From positions 1-5,206 of the forward strand of contig JAAZDU010000002.1 in the NCBI GenBank assembly GCA_012512665.1: a DNA stretch of 5,206 bases. Direction: 5' to 3'. Both the position numbers and the translations under genes were made by a program. The DNA comes from Bacillota bacterium. GTDB lineage: Bacteria > Bacillota > Dethiobacteria > DTU022 > JAAZDU01. Below, one piece after another: positions 1 through 5,078 of the stretch; position 1 is the first letter of the stretch, and every line of letters starts with the position of its first letter. The notes beneath the pieces were generated by a model. The model was not told the origin of the DNA and ran no database searches. It saw nothing but the letters and a program-made list of their open reading frames with translations.

Positions 1-977
1 AGGCTATTCAGCGCTGTGCCGCAGATCATGTTTCAGAGTCCACTGTGTCTGTTGTTTCTTTGCCTAATGATGAAATGAAAGGTCGCATTATAGGGAGAGA
101 GGGTAGAAATATACGCACGCTTGAAACATTAACAGGCATCGATCTTATTATTGATGATACTCCAGAGGCTGTTATTTTATCAGGGTTTGATCCGGTACGC
201 CGAGAAATTGCTCGTTTAGCTTTAGAAAAGCTTGTAATTGATGGTAGGATTCACCCTGCCCGCATTGAGGAAATGGTAGAAAAAGCGCGGCAGGAAGTGG
301 AGACCCAGATCCGTGAAGAAGGAGAGCAGGCAACTTTTGAAACCGGTGTTCACGGCCTACATCCAGAGATTATTAAGCTTATTGGTAGGCTTCGCTTTCG
401 TACCAGTTATGGACAAAATGTTTTGAAGCACTCAATTGAGGTAGCACATCTGGCAGGGATAATGGCCGCTGAGCTTGGCCTTGATGTAAGTATTGCAAAG
501 CGTGCAGGTCTCCTCCATGATATTGGCAAAGCTGTTGATCACGAAACTGAAGGTCCTCATGTTTTTACGGGGGCAGAGTTAGTTAAAAAATATAAGGAGA
601 GTCCTGAAATAGTAAATGCTGTAGCTGCTCATCATGGCGATGTTGAACCGCAGACGCTTTACGCCATTTTGGTACAGGCTGCAGATGCAATATCTGCTGC
701 TAGGCCCGGTGCCCGTAGAGAAACGCTGGAGGCTTATATTAAAAGACTGGAAAAACTTGAAAATATTGCTGACTCCTTCGATGGGGTTGAGAAGGCTTAT
801 GCTATACAGGCTGGAAGAGAAATTAGGATTATGGTAAAACCTGATAAAGTGGATGACCTACAGTCTGCCCGAATAGCAAGGGAGATTGTTAAAAAGATAG
901 AAAAAGAACTAGAATATCCTGGGCAAATTAAGGTTACAGTAATTAGAGAAACAAGAGCTGTTGAGTACGCGAGATAA
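1..977 (+). CDS. rny: Ribonuclease Y, C-terminal part (5' end outside window)
   Basis: RNase Y is a membrane-anchored endoribonuclease that starts mRNA decay in Bacillota. The reading frame is open from base 3, upstream of the GTG at 45, so that GTG is internal and the gene enters from the left. About 324 codons are visible. The family is usually about 510-520 residues, so the N-terminal membrane helix and most of the coiled coil lie outside. A KH RNA-binding domain comes first, with GREGRNIR at 93-116. The HD phosphohydrolase domain follows: a histidine at 429-431, the HD pair at 516-521 (LLHDIGKA), the double histidine of AHHGD at 630-635, and the aspartate of QAADAIS at 684-686. All metal-site residues expected of an HD domain are present. 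The C-terminal region ends normally at TAA 975-977. An intrinsic terminator follows 33 bases later, so rny ends its own transcription unit here. The identification is near certain from sequence similarity and synteny with ymdB and spoVS. Confidence 0.97.
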   Translation, partial: AIQRCAADHVSESTVSVVSLPNDEMKGRIIGREGRNIRTLETLTGIDLIIDDTPEAVILSGFDPVRREIARLALEKLVIDGRIHPARIEEMVEKARQEVETQIREEGEQATFETGVHGLHPEIIKLIGRLRFRTSYGQNVLKHSIEVAHLAGIMAAELGLDVSIAKRAGLLHDIGKAVDHETEGPHVFTGAELVKKYKESPEIVNAVAAHHGDVEPQTLYAILVQAADAISAARPGARRETLEAYIKRLEKLENIADSFDGVEKAYAIQAGREIRIMVKPDKVDDLQSARIAREIVKKIEKELEYPGQIKVTVIRETRAVEYAR

Positions 978-1010
978 TTTAATCTAAATATTATTACTGT
1001 TATTACTGGG

Positions 1011-1040
1011 AAAAAGTGCTTATAAGCGCTTTTTCTTTTT
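1011..1040 (+). terminator. Intrinsic terminator after rny
   Basis: A 10-base-pair stem (1011-1020 with 1025-1034, one U-G wobble) closes a four-base loop, TATA. The stem is A-rich on the left and T-rich on the right, and the T-run continues to 1040 with one C interruption. It lies 33 bases after the rny stop and two bases before the next promoter-like element, so it probably insulates rny from the downstream unit. The near-symmetric A/T flanks could also allow some termination on the opposite strand. Confidence 0.85.
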
Positions 1041-1041
1041 G

Positions 1042-1069
1042 GAAGGAATTTTGCGTTTTATTATTGAAT
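1042..1069 (+). promoter_or_regulatory. Sigma-H-type promoter P1 (unknown gene and ymdB)
   Basis: The -35 element GAAGGAATT (1042-1050) and -10 element ATTGAAT (1063-1069) match the Bacillus sigma-H consensus RnAGGAwWW / RnnGAAT at every constrained position, with a 12-base spacer. Transcription would start near 1076, giving a leader of about 58 bases before the ATG at 1134. No convincing sigma-A promoter overlaps it. No terminator is visible between the 165-aa gene and ymdB, so both could be transcribed from here. Assignment rests on consensus matching and on the similar site upstream of spoVS. Confidence 0.7.
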
Positions 1070-1133
1070 ATATCGCATCAGCAGTTAATAACTCGAAAAG
1101 ACTACTGGTATTATTTGTTGAGGAGGAAAGTTT

Positions 1134-1631
1134 ATGTATTACAAGCCAGAAAAGGGGGCAGAATCATATTATGTAAACCTATTGATCTCCATCTTGGTCC
1201 ATTATCCTGAGATTTTTACAATTTATTATGATTTAGTCCAGAAAAAATGCAAGCTTTCTTATATGATTAATAAACCTTTATGGGGTAACAAATACATAAA
1301 TTTCAAAAGACATTTTTTTGATAGCTTTAACCTATATTTTGATTTGCTGGGTACCAATAATACAGCCCCGGTGATCAAAAAAATCATCTTTTCTACTATG
1401 GCCTTGCTTGAACTAAGTTGGCATACACAAAACCTTTCCATGGGGGAGATTAATTTAATTAATGAACTGATTGTTAATGAATTTGAGAAATCTATTTGTA
1501 GTGATGAAAGATACTTGCATACCAACCAGGGAGAGCTTGTAGAGTATCTTTTGCCATATAGAAGAGAAAATAAAGAAAAACACCTTTTTGCTTTCCGGGA
1601 TGCTGGAAGAGTATATGTGTATGACAAATAA
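1134..1631 (+). CDS. Unrecognised 165-residue protein between rny and ymdB
   Basis: I do not recognise this protein as a named family. It is very likely a real gene: an ATG seven bases after a strong AGGAGG site (1121-1126), an uninterrupted frame, and a position in a tightly packed same-strand cluster. There is no signal peptide, no convincing membrane span and no metal-binding cysteine or histidine cluster, so it is probably cytoplasmic. By eye it looks alpha/beta: a helix at residues 9-24 (AESYYVNLLISILVHY), two strands at 27-45, an aromatic-rich helix at 54-72 with many Phe and Tyr, a hydrophobic segment at 80-96, a helix at 103-120, a short helix at 132-140, and a C-terminal strand at 151-163 ending in GRVYVYDK. 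It follows a sigma-H-type promoter and precedes ymdB by 39 bases with no terminator between. Expression at the onset of sporulation or in stationary phase is therefore inferred. Its biochemical function cannot be read from the sequence. Confidence 0.85.
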   Translation: MYYKPEKGAESYYVNLLISILVHYPEIFTIYYDLVQKKCKLSYMINKPLWGNKYINFKRHFFDSFNLYFDLLGTNNTAPVIKKIIFSTMALLELSWHTQNLSMGEINLINELIVNEFEKSICSDERYLHTNQGELVEYLLPYRRENKEKHLFAFRDAGRVYVYDK

Positions 1632-1649
1632 CTTATATTTAATTACATT
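1621..1649 (+). promoter_or_regulatory. Possible weak sigma-A promoter for ymdB
   Basis: ATGACA (1621-1626, five of six to TTGACA) and TACATT (1644-1649, four of six to TATAAT) are separated by 17 bases. They straddle the stop codon of the 165-aa gene and lie just upstream of ymdB. In AT-rich DNA a match of this quality can arise by chance, so this is only a candidate for vegetative expression of ymdB independent of P1. Confidence 0.25.
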
Positions 1650-1670
1650 GTAGTATAGGGGTAGATTATT

Positions 1671-2459
1671 TTGTATAGATTTTTATTTATTGGTGATATT
1701 GTTGGTCGCCCTGGCCGCCGCTGTCTACAGGACCTCTTACCTGCAATTATAAAGGAATATGAGGTCTCTTTTGTTGTGGCTAACGGAGAAAATGCGGCGG
1801 GTGGTGTTGGTATAACCCCACCCATTTTTAATGAACTAAGAGAAATGGGTATTGATGTTCTGACATCGGGAAACCATATTTGGGATAAAAAAGAAATATA
1901 CCCTTTTTTAAATAAGGAAAAAAGGTTGCTCAGGCCTGAAAATTATTCCTCGCCTCATGTCCCAGGTAAAGGTTCAGGTATTTTTTTTCTGAATAACTTT
2001 AAGATTGCGGTTTTAAATTTAGCTGGAAGGGTTTTTATGCCCCATGTAGAATGTCCTTTTCACACAGCTCAAAAGCAGGTGGCATTGCTTAAAAATATTA
2101 CTCCTAATATTATTGTTGATTTTCATGCTGAAGCAACTTCAGAAAAAAAAGCCTTAGCGTTGTTTTTGGACGGCCAAGTAACTGCAGTAATAGGTACTCA
2201 TACGCATGTCCAAACAGCAGATGAACAAATTTTACCCCAAAGGACAGCCTTTATTACCGATGTGGGCATGACGGGCCCTTATAACTCAATTTTAGGTGTA
2301 TCTCAGGAACCTGTGCTAAAAAATTTTACAACAGGGCTGCCTCAAAAATTTACCGTAGCATCGGGAAACTCGCAGTTTAACGCTTTACTTGTAGAGGCAG
2401 AAGAGAAAACAGGAAAAGCTTTATCTGTTTTACGGCTTAATATAATTAACATAACATAG
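1671..2459 (+). CDS. ymdB: YmdB-family (TIGR00282) metallophosphodiesterase
   Basis: In B. subtilis, YmdB is a dinuclear-metal phosphodiesterase that hydrolyses 2',3'- and 3',5'-cyclic nucleotides. It affects the choice between motility, biofilm and related late-growth behaviours. The 262 residues match the family length of about 264. The expected metal ligands are all visible: D9 in FIGDIVG, E40 and N41 in NGENAAGG, N68 and H69 in SGNHIWDKKE, H152 in DFHAEATSEK, and H177 and H179 in GTHTHVQTAD. The family signature TDVGMTGPY follows. The start is TTG at 1671: it begins the canonical N-terminus directly before FIGD, and an AGGGG site (1657-1661) sits nine bases upstream. The TTG start and modest ribosome site suggest limited translation. 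The gene is 39 bases after the unknown 165-aa gene and probably shares its transcript. Order relative to rny and spoVS is conserved. Family assignment is very secure; the physiological substrate in this organism is not known. Confidence 0.96.
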   Translation: MYRFLFIGDIVGRPGRRCLQDLLPAIIKEYEVSFVVANGENAAGGVGITPPIFNELREMGIDVLTSGNHIWDKKEIYPFLNKEKRLLRPENYSSPHVPGKGSGIFFLNNFKIAVLNLAGRVFMPHVECPFHTAQKQVALLKNITPNIIVDFHAEATSEKKALALFLDGQVTAVIGTHTHVQTADEQILPQRTAFITDVGMTGPYNSILGVSQEPVLKNFTTGLPQKFTVASGNSQFNALLVEAEEKTGKALSVLRLNIINIT

Positions 2460-2501
2460 CAAAAGAAAGTTAAAATATTCTATAATATTTAAAATAATTG
2501 G

Positions 2502-2528
2502 GCAGGAAAATAATGAAGGCTGAAGAAT
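2502..2528 (+). promoter_or_regulatory. Sigma-H-type promoter P2 (spoVS)
   Basis: GCAGGAAAA (2502-2510) and GAAGAAT (2522-2528), 11 bases apart, match the sigma-H consensus at every constrained position. A start near 2535 would give a leader of about 46 bases before spoVS. In B. subtilis spoVS is transcribed by sigma-H RNA polymerase, which independently supports this reading and serves as an internal control for the other two sites. Confidence 0.8.
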
Positions 2529-2566
2529 ATACTGTAAAAGAGCTGGAATATAATTTACTATTAATT

Positions 2567-2575
2567 AAAGGAGGG
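2567..2575 (+). promoter_or_regulatory. spoVS ribosome binding site
   Basis: AAAGGAGGG is a near-perfect Shine-Dalgarno sequence. Its core ends six bases before the ATG at 2581 but 12 bases before the in-frame ATG at 2587, so spacing favours the upstream start. The downstream ATG would give the 86-residue protein known from B. subtilis. Confidence 0.75.
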
Positions 2576-2580
2576 AATCC

Positions 2581-2847
2581 ATGGCAATGGAGGTATTAAA
2601 GGTTTCAGCAAAATCCAACCCTAATTCTGTAGCCGGAGCCCTGGCAGGAGTTTTAAGAGAACGCGGTGGAGCTGAGCTACAAGCAATAGGTGCCGGTGCT
2701 TTGAACCAAGCTGTAAAAGCTATTGCCATAGCCAGAGGTTTTGTTGCTCCCAGTGGTGTTGATCTTATTTGTATCCCCGCATTTACAGATATTGAAATTG
2801 ATGGAGAGGAAAGAACAGCAATTAAGTTAATAGTTCAGCCCCGTTGA
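2581..2847 (+). CDS. spoVS: Stage V sporulation protein S
   Basis: SpoVS is a small Alba-like protein that, in B. subtilis, acts in the progression from stage II to later sporulation and in coat assembly; its molecular activity is poorly defined and nucleic-acid binding is suspected from its fold. Nearly the whole sequence follows the highly conserved family, with VSAKSNPNSVAGALAG near the start, GAGALNQAVKAIAIARGF in the middle and IPAFTDIEIDGEERTAIKLI near the end. The length is 88 residues from ATG 2581, or 86 from the in-frame ATG 2587 that matches the B. subtilis start. The ribosome site spacing favours 2581. A sigma-H-type promoter precedes it and an intrinsic terminator follows 20 bases after the stop, so it can be expressed as a single-gene transcript. 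Its presence strongly suggests a spore former, although SpoVS homologues also occur in a few non-sporulating bacteria. Confidence 0.98.
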   Translation: MAMEVLKVSAKSNPNSVAGALAGVLRERGGAELQAIGAGALNQAVKAIAIARGFVAPSGVDLICIPAFTDIEIDGEERTAIKLIVQPR

Positions 2848-2867
2848 GAAAAGATAGATTATAAATT

Positions 2868-2897
2868 ACACCCTAAAAAGGGTGTTTTTTTCTTTTT
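2868..2897 (+). terminator. Intrinsic terminator after spoVS
   Basis: A perfect seven-base-pair stem, ACACCCT (2868-2874) with AGGGTGT (2879-2885), closes a four-base AAAA loop. It is followed by a T-run (2885-2891) and, after one C, five more Ts. It starts 20 bases after the spoVS stop and separates spoVS from the dipeptidase gene. Confidence 0.9.
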
Positions 2898-2935
2898 ATT
2901 TTAAAATATTTGAGCCCGAGGGAGGTATCATATAA

Positions 2936-3889
2936 TTGCCTATCGTTGTTGACGCCCACTGCGATACAGCTTATTTGCTTATGCATCAAGATAAGTTTAA
3001 TTATGATTTTTGGCAGCTAAATAGTGCAGGGCATATTGATTTTCCACGCATGCAATCGGGAGGTGTTGATGTTCAATTTTTTGCTGTCTGCACCGAATAT
3101 TTAAAAACCAGTAAAATAGATTATTACCGCTCGGCAGTAAAGATGATAAATATTTTAAAAAGTACCTTTTTGCAAAATCCTTCTAAAATAGCTGTAATCA
3201 TGGATAAAGCCTCATTAAAGCAAGCCTTACGCCAGCAAAAAAAGGCTGCTATTTTAGCAATAGAGGGAGGGGCACCGCTGCAAGGGAATATTCACCTGCT
3301 TGATAAATTTGTTCATCTGGGTATAAGAGTTTTCGGTTTAACCTGGAATAAAAAAAACGAACTGGCTGACGGCACAGGGATTAAAAACCCGGGAGGTTTA
3401 ACACCTTTTGGTAAAAAGGTTGTAAGAAAGTTAAATGAGCTGGGGGTTATTATTGACTGCGCCCACTTAGCTGCAAAAGGGCTAGAAGAGGTTGCCTGTA
3501 TTTCCAAGGATCCTTTTATAGTTTCCCATGCTAATGCTTATAGATTGTGTCCGCATCCGCGTAATTTAACAGATGAGCAGCTAAGAATATTGTCTCAAAA
3601 AAAGGGGGTTGTAGGGTTATCTTTCTACCCTGATTTTATTGCTGTTGATAAAGCTAATCTTGATAAACTGCTTGACCATTTTGTACATATTGCAAGTGTT
3701 GCCGGAACAGAATCTTTAGGAGTAGGATCTGATTTTGATGGCATTAAAAGAACTTTACCTGAAATTCCCGACGTATCTTTTTATTATCGGCTGATAAAGG
3801 GGTTAGAAAAAAAAGGGTTTAGCGACAAAGAGTTAGAATGTATTCTTGGGGCTAATTTTTTACGTGTTATGGAACAGGTATGGCCTTAA
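2936..3889 (+). CDS. Membrane dipeptidase family (peptidase M19) protein
   Basis: This is a zinc-dependent amidohydrolase-fold peptidase of the renal dipeptidase family, expected to cleave dipeptides, possibly including D-residue or peptidoglycan-derived ones. The 317 residues are normal for bacterial members. Expected metal and catalytic positions are visible: H8 and D10 in DAHCDT, bridging E110 in AIEGGAPL, H177 in IDCAH, H198 in VSHANAY, R209 in HPRNL and D266 in GSDFDGI. IDCAH replaces the more common VDxSH, but the zinc histidine is kept. There is no signal peptide or anchor, so despite the family name the enzyme should be cytoplasmic. The start is TTG at 2936: it begins the canonical N-terminus and has GGGAGGT (2920-2926) nine bases upstream. 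No ATG fits. The upstream TAAAAT (2902-2907) could be a -10 element but lacks a good -35. The PHP gene follows after 23 bases, likely cotranscribed. The substrate is not predictable. Confidence 0.95.
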   Translation: MPIVVDAHCDTAYLLMHQDKFNYDFWQLNSAGHIDFPRMQSGGVDVQFFAVCTEYLKTSKIDYYRSAVKMINILKSTFLQNPSKIAVIMDKASLKQALRQQKKAAILAIEGGAPLQGNIHLLDKFVHLGIRVFGLTWNKKNELADGTGIKNPGGLTPFGKKVVRKLNELGVIIDCAHLAAKGLEEVACISKDPFIVSHANAYRLCPHPRNLTDEQLRILSQKKGVVGLSFYPDFIAVDKANLDKLLDHFVHIASVAGTESLGVGSDFDGIKRTLPEIPDVSFYYRLIKGLEKKGFSDKELECILGANFLRVMEQVWP

Positions 3890-3890
3890 A

Positions 3891-3902
3891 AAAAAGGAGA
3901 AG
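3891..3902 (+). promoter_or_regulatory. Ribosome binding site deciding the PHP gene start
   Basis: AAAAAGGAGAAG lies just after the dipeptidase stop, its GGAGAAG ending 10 bases before ATG 3913. It supports that start over the in-frame ATG at 3880, which lies inside the dipeptidase gene and has only a weak GGAA/AGG upstream. Spacing is slightly longer than ideal. Confidence 0.6.
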
Positions 3903-3912
3903 ATATATTATA

Positions 3913-4719
3913 ATGGTAGATAAGGCAGATTTGCATGTACACACAACAGCTTCAGATGGTTTGTTAAAGCCATCTGAAGTAGTTTTAAGCGCTTGCAAAA
4001 GGTTATCGGCTATTGCCATAACTGATCACGATACAGTTCAAGGTTTGGCAGAAGCGAGAAAAGCTGGACTAAAGTATAAGGTTTCTATTATTCCAGGCAT
4101 AGAGTTGAGCTGCTTTTGGCAGGGAAAAGAGTGCCATTTGCTGGGGTATCATGTTCAAGATAACGCTCCTGGCTTAATGAGTAGCCTCAAGGGTATTAAA
4201 GAAGCAAGGAAAGAAAGAATGGAAAAAATGATCTCCAAGCTGAGAAAATTGGGTATTTATTTAACCTGGCAGGATTTGCCAACAGACGGAGAAAGGACTA
4301 TCTGGGGTCGCCCGCATCTGGCTCAAGTGCTGGTTGAAAAAAAGATAGTTACCTCTGTGGCCGATGCTTTTGAAAAATATCTGGGAAGAGGAAGGCCTGC
4401 TTATGTAGAAAGAAAGAAACTAACTCTTGAAAGAGCGATAAGTATTATAAAAAATGCAGCGGGAGTCCCTGTTATAGCTCATCCTGGCAAGTCAAAGCTC
4501 ATTCCTTTCCTTAGTTCATTTAAAAATATGGGGATTGAAGGTGTTGAAGCATACCATCCAGAGCACACCTTCGCAGAAGTTAAAGAGATAGTAAAAGCTG
4601 CTTATAAATTAGGGTTATTTATTACCGGAGGTTCTGACTTTCATGGCATAGAGCGGTGTGGGGCTCCATTTGTTGGGTTTATTGCGGTAAGAAGGGACCG
4701 CTGTTTTTCTGTGCAATAG
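3913..4719 (+). CDS. PHP-domain phosphoesterase (YciV/TrpH-like)
   Basis: This is a polymerase-and-histidinol-phosphatase (PHP) domain metalloenzyme, closest by motif to the YciV/RNase AM and 3',5'-nucleoside bisphosphate phosphatase group. Those enzymes use three metals to release phosphate from nucleoside bisphosphates or to trim 5' ends of short RNA. Counting from ATG 3913 (268 residues), the expected ligands are present: H8, H10 and D15 in DLHVHTTASDG, D38 and H39 in AITDHDT, E64 in PGIELS, H75 in ECHLLGYH, H135 in WGRPH, H190 in VIAHPGK, and D242 and H244 in GSDFHG. The start at 3913 places the family N-terminus directly at the protein start; ATG 3880 would add 11 atypical residues and overlap the dipeptidase. 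The C-terminus after GSDFHG is short and basic (ending RRDRCFSVQ), but a GFIAV segment resembles the usual LGxxxV end, so I see no clear truncation. It follows the dipeptidase by 23 bases and probably shares its transcript. The exact substrate is uncertain. Confidence 0.92.
   Translation: MVDKADLHVHTTASDGLLKPSEVVLSACKRLSAIAITDHDTVQGLAEARKAGLKYKVSIIPGIELSCFWQGKECHLLGYHVQDNAPGLMSSLKGIKEARKERMEKMISKLRKLGIYLTWQDLPTDGERTIWGRPHLAQVLVEKKIVTSVADAFEKYLGRGRPAYVERKKLTLERAISIIKNAAGVPVIAHPGKSKLIPFLSSFKNMGIEGVEAYHPEHTFAEVKEIVKAAYKLGLFITGGSDFHGIERCGAPFVGFIAVRRDRCFSVQ
4684..4708 (+). terminator. Possible terminator inside the end of the PHP gene
   Basis: GCGGT (4684-4688) can pair with ACCGC (4697-4701) across an eight-base loop, followed by TG and five Ts. 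The stem is only five base pairs and the hairpin is inside the last codons, where translating ribosomes would interfere. It lies about 40 bases before promoter P3, which is where a transcript boundary would be expected, but the structure alone is weak. Confidence 0.3.
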
Positions 4720-4748
4720 GGAAAGAGGAAAAGATTTTGCTTGTGTAA

Positions 4749-4775
4749 AAAGGATTTCCAGCTTTTATAAAGAAT
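4749..4775 (+). promoter_or_regulatory. Sigma-H-type promoter P3 (ferredoxin/oxidoreductase operon)
   Basis: AAAGGATTT (4749-4757) and AAAGAAT (4769-4775), 11 bases apart, match the sigma-H consensus at every constrained position, with the same spacing as the spoVS site. A start near 4782 would give a leader of about 69 bases. An overlapping TTGTGT (4741-4746) / TATAAA (4766-4771) pair is a poorer sigma-A candidate because its spacer is 19 bases. The sigma-H reading is inferred from consensus only. Confidence 0.68.
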
Positions 4776-4850
4776 ATAGCTGTGGTAATACGAAACACGA
4801 AAACACGGAGAGAAATTATAATTAATTGTAGCTTCAGGTGGTGACCAAAA

Positions 4851-5078
4851 ATGTCTCAAATTGAAAATGAGGTGTTCTCTCCGGTAAAAGTTAATAATTG
4901 GTGTAAGGGTTGCGATATTTGTGTTGCTTTTTGCCCACGAAAAGTCTTTACACTTTCTTCCGAAACAGGAAAAGCTGAAGTAACAAGGCCTGAGAAATGT
5001 ATTATTTGTGGACTTTGCCAGCTGCTCTGCCCTGATTTTGCCATAGATCTGAAGGAGCCTCAAAATGCAAACGGCTAA
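4851..5078 (+). CDS. korD: 2x[4Fe-4S] ferredoxin subunit of 2-oxoacid:ferredoxin oxidoreductase
   Basis: This small 75-residue protein carries two complete [4Fe-4S] binding motifs: C18, C21, C24 and C28 followed by proline ([13 protein letters not shown]), and C50, C53, C56 and C60 followed by proline ([12 protein letters not shown]). A VF-L segment and a short loop separate them, as in the delta or ferredoxin-like subunits of 2-oxoacid:ferredoxin oxidoreductases. It would pass electrons from the thiamine-diphosphate catalytic subunits to soluble ferredoxin. AGGTGGTG (4836-4843) ends seven bases before the ATG. The start of the alpha subunit gene overlaps its last 14 bases, so the two are translationally linked, which supports a shared complex. 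A sigma-H-type promoter lies about 75 bases upstream of the ATG. The symbol follows the common korDABC order; whether the complex uses 2-oxoglutarate or another 2-oxoacid cannot be told from this subunit. Confidence 0.9.
   Translation: MSQIENEVFSPVKVNNWCKGCDICVAFCPRKVFTLSSETGKAEVTRPEKCIICGLCQLLCPDFAIDLKEPQNANG

Noticed and set aside
45..977. RNase Y starting at GTG 45
   Set aside because: The frame is open to base 3 and the residues before it ([14 protein letters not shown]) fit the family, so the GTG is an internal valine codon.
1016..1210. 64-codon ORF spanning the rny terminator and the start of the unknown gene
   Set aside because: It starts inside the terminator stem, has no ribosome site and overlaps a better supported gene in another frame.
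1259..1627. 122-codon antisense ORF over the unknown gene
   Set aside because: It is a shadow of the AT-rich + strand gene, with no ribosome site or recognisable domain, and all neighbours are on the + strand.
2470..2493. AT-only inverted repeat AAATATT-CTAT-AATATTT between ymdB and spoVS, considered as terminator or operator
   Set aside because: With no GC pairs and no following T-run it is a poor terminator, and such palindromes are expected in AT-rich intergenic DNA.
4640..4740. Possible frameshift truncating the PHP C-terminus
   Set aside because: Length (268 aa) is normal and a GFIAV segment fits the usual end after GSDFHG; no family-like continuation was apparent after the stop.
4760..4783. 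CAGCT...AGCTG inverted repeat over the P3 -10 region, considered as an operator
   Set aside because: The arms are only five bases with a 14-base gap and no inner symmetry, so chance is a sufficient explanation.
4641..5063. 140-codon antisense ORF across the PHP end, P3 and the ferredoxin gene
   Set aside because: The + strand frame carries two complete 4Fe-4S motifs and a ribosome site; the antisense product has no recognisable features.
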